DNA from: CAZDAW01 sp964503685
GTDB taxonomy: Bacteria > Chloroflexota > Anaerolineae > Anaerolineales > Anaerolineaceae
Direction: 5' to 3'
DNA length: 6,922 nt
Assembly: GCA_964503685.1 (NCBI GenBank)
Contig: CAZDAW010000142.1
Span: 1-6,922, forward strand
Shown here: piece after piece, positions 5,682 through 6,922 of the stretch
Layout: each line of letters starts with the position of its first letter
How positions within the stretch are numbered: position 1 is the stretch's first letter
Position numbers and translations under genes: made by a program
Notes under the pieces: model-generated
Told to the model about the DNA's origin: nothing
What the model saw: only the letters and a program-made list of their open reading frames with translations
The model's database searches: none

Positions 5682-6922
5682 AAAAGACCAAAAAAATGGC
5701 TCCCAAGGGAATCTTCTTCTCTTATTTTTATAATCATCTTCGCCATACCAATATACAGCAGCTTCATCATACCCATTACCAAGAACACCATCATAGTTAT
5801 ATCCCCAAGCCCAGACTCCACCATGCTTATCAACCGCCAGGACATGTTCTGATAGCGTAGTAGCAGATATCGCAACAATATCTTCCAGATAACCGCTTGC
5901 CGAAGGCTGTTCACCCGCGAGCACTTTTCGCGGCTCATTAACAGGAGTAAAAACACTGAGATTGTCTCGTCCGATCCCCAATTGACCAAACGAATTATTA
6001 CCCCAGCTCCACACATTGCCGTTGTAATCCAGGGCGTATGAACTTGCCCAGCCCCCACCAATCGAACAGATATGGGTTAATACATCTTTATTGGTCTGGA
6101 GCTTTTGTTCACCAGCCAGAACCGGAGAATAGGTGTAGTGGTCATACCACCACCCCCTGCCCACATAATCCTGTTTTTCATTTAGATCATAGCCGGATGT
6201 TCCATTTCCAAGCTGCCCGTAAACATTACTTCCAGCAGCCCAAACCTGCCCGTATTCATTAATAAAATAAGAACTGTGTGCGGCCGTGGCCAGCCTTGTC
6301 CCCGGATAGACCTTGATACGAATCTGATCGGCAAGTTTCATCTCACCGGTCGAGATCTTCAATTCCAAATCATATTCCCCCGGCTTGGAAAAGACGGCCT
6401 CAGGATTCAGTTCCTGCGAACCATTTCCAGTGCCGCCATCCTGATTAAACATCACTTCTCCCGGCCCCCGAACTTTTCTCCAGTTGATGTCCAGACCCTC
6501 AGTTGGATAAGGCAATCCCGTGGCAGTCTCGATCACCTTTGCTTCACTCAGCATTGCAGGAGCAGGCAGTGTAATCGTCTGATCTGGCCCAGCTTCTATT
6601 TGAATCGGACTCGACTCCGGAGTGCCATTGTGAACGTTAAAAACAACCGTATCCACCGCACTGAGCTGACCATCATCCTCTTGCAATTGCAGGGTGTATT
6701 GTCCCGCCCTGAAAAAGGTCAATCTTGGATTCACTTCTGTCGGCTCTGCAATTGCAACAGCACTGTTCCCCTCTCGTTCAACCCCTTCCCCATCGACATA
6801 TACTGATTTCAAAACAGACCAATGAATTTTCAATATGCCTGTAGCCGTTTCATCCCCCACCGAAGCCCCGAAATGAGTAAAGGTATAAGATTGATCAACA
6901 GGCAAAACAACCGTTTGATTTT
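5646..6922 (-). CDS. Giant PKD / RCC1 surface protein, upstream part, cut off by an IS and partial at the window edge
   Basis: The frame is open to the right edge (residues NQTVV precede the TTG at 6905), so the true start and any signal peptide lie outside the window. Counting from 6905, residues 1-95 form a PKD-like domain (RAGQYTLQLQEDDG). Residues about 104-200 form a second one (EAGPDQTITLPAP, KPGEYDLELKI). Three RCC1 blades follow at about 203-400, with cores VWAAGSNVYGQLGNG, VWSWGNNSFGQLGIG and VWAWGYNYDGVLGNG. The linker VLAGEQPSASGYLEDIVAIS closely matches VKTGEQNDPSGYLSNIVAIS in the part beyond the IS, which supports one original protein. Residues from W409 onward are encoded by the IS inverted repeat and end at TGA 5646-5648, so this half is truncated within or just after the third blade. 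RCC1 repeats form beta-propellers that usually bind protein partners; in bacterial surface proteins the ligand is rarely known. Probably a pseudogene fragment. Confidence 0.82.
   Translation of the reverse strand, partial: NQTVVLPVDQSYTFTHFGASVGDETATGILKIHWSVLKSVYVDGEGVEREGNSAVAIAEPTEVNPRLTFFRAGQYTLQLQEDDGQLSAVDTVVFNVHNGTPESSPIQIEAGPDQTITLPAPAMLSEAKVIETATGLPYPTEGLDINWRKVRGPGEVMFNQDGGTGNGSQELNPEAVFSKPGEYDLELKISTGEMKLADQIRIKVYPGTRLATAAHSSYFINEYGQVWAAGSNVYGQLGNGTSGYDLNEKQDYVGRGWWYDHYTYSPVLAGEQKLQTNKDVLTHICSIGGGWASSYALDYNGNVWSWGNNSFGQLGIGRDNLSVFTPVNEPRKVLAGEQPSASGYLEDIVAISATTLSEHVLAVDKHGGVWAWGYNYDGVLGNGYDEAAVYWYGEDDYKNKRRRFPWEPFFWSFWPAPRKLVQHE

Noticed and set aside
5618..6061. A 147-codon minus-strand frame overlapping the RCC1 region and IS end
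   Set aside because: It runs in a different frame through well-supported RCC1 blades and crosses the IS junction, so it is a shadow frame.
6276..6806. A 176-codon open frame on the plus strand
   Set aside because: It is antisense to clear PKD domains and shows no recognisable protein features.
1..6922. CRISPR array, tRNA, rRNA or riboswitch
   Set aside because: I saw no spaced direct repeats, cloverleaf-like folds or conserved RNA motifs; the repetitive signal is protein-level RCC1, PKD and beta-helix repetition.

Overview
The window reads as part of a planctomycete-type genome, most likely the Phycisphaerae / Sedimentisphaerales group. This is an inference from style: a giant extracellular protein on the minus strand combines PKD-like, RCC1, LamG and right-handed beta-helix domains, with Asp-Pro-Asn-rich linkers (for example CDDPNEHQKP) and a beta-helix exit motif (DLGANEY). 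No rRNA, tRNA or housekeeping gene is present to test the assignment.

All real coding sequence is on the minus strand. Reading from the right edge leftwards, 6922-5682 is an internal segment of a giant gene whose N-terminus lies outside the window. It carries two PKD-like domains and the first three RCC1 blades. Next comes an IS3-family insertion sequence (about 4156-5681) with orfA, orfB, long imperfect inverted repeats and a well-formed -1 frameshift signal. Then 4155-23 continues the giant protein: LamG domain, four more RCC1 blades, a parallel beta-helix, about five PKD-like domains and a TAG stop. The three blades before the IS and the four after it add up to a seven-bladed RCC1 propeller. 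The linkers on the two sides also match closely (GEQ...SGYL..IVAIS). I therefore read the two halves as one gene broken by the IS.

The IS lacks a recognisable target duplication, and excising it does not simply restore the reading frame, so the junction has a more complex history than one clean insertion. As it stands, the upstream product would end 11 residues inside the IS at TGA 5646-5648. The downstream half has an open frame only from a GTG at 4207 inside the IS end and has no signal peptide, so the exported protein is probably inactivated.

The transposase is expected to be made as OrfA (a DNA-binding regulator) and as the OrfAB fusion (about 438 aa) through slippage at GGGAAAC followed by a stem-loop. 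OrfB has an intact DD(35)E triad and an unusual C-terminal tail of about 73 residues read through GC-rich palindromic DNA. No CRISPR array or defence system is present, and apart from the IS tail there is no long gene-free stretch.
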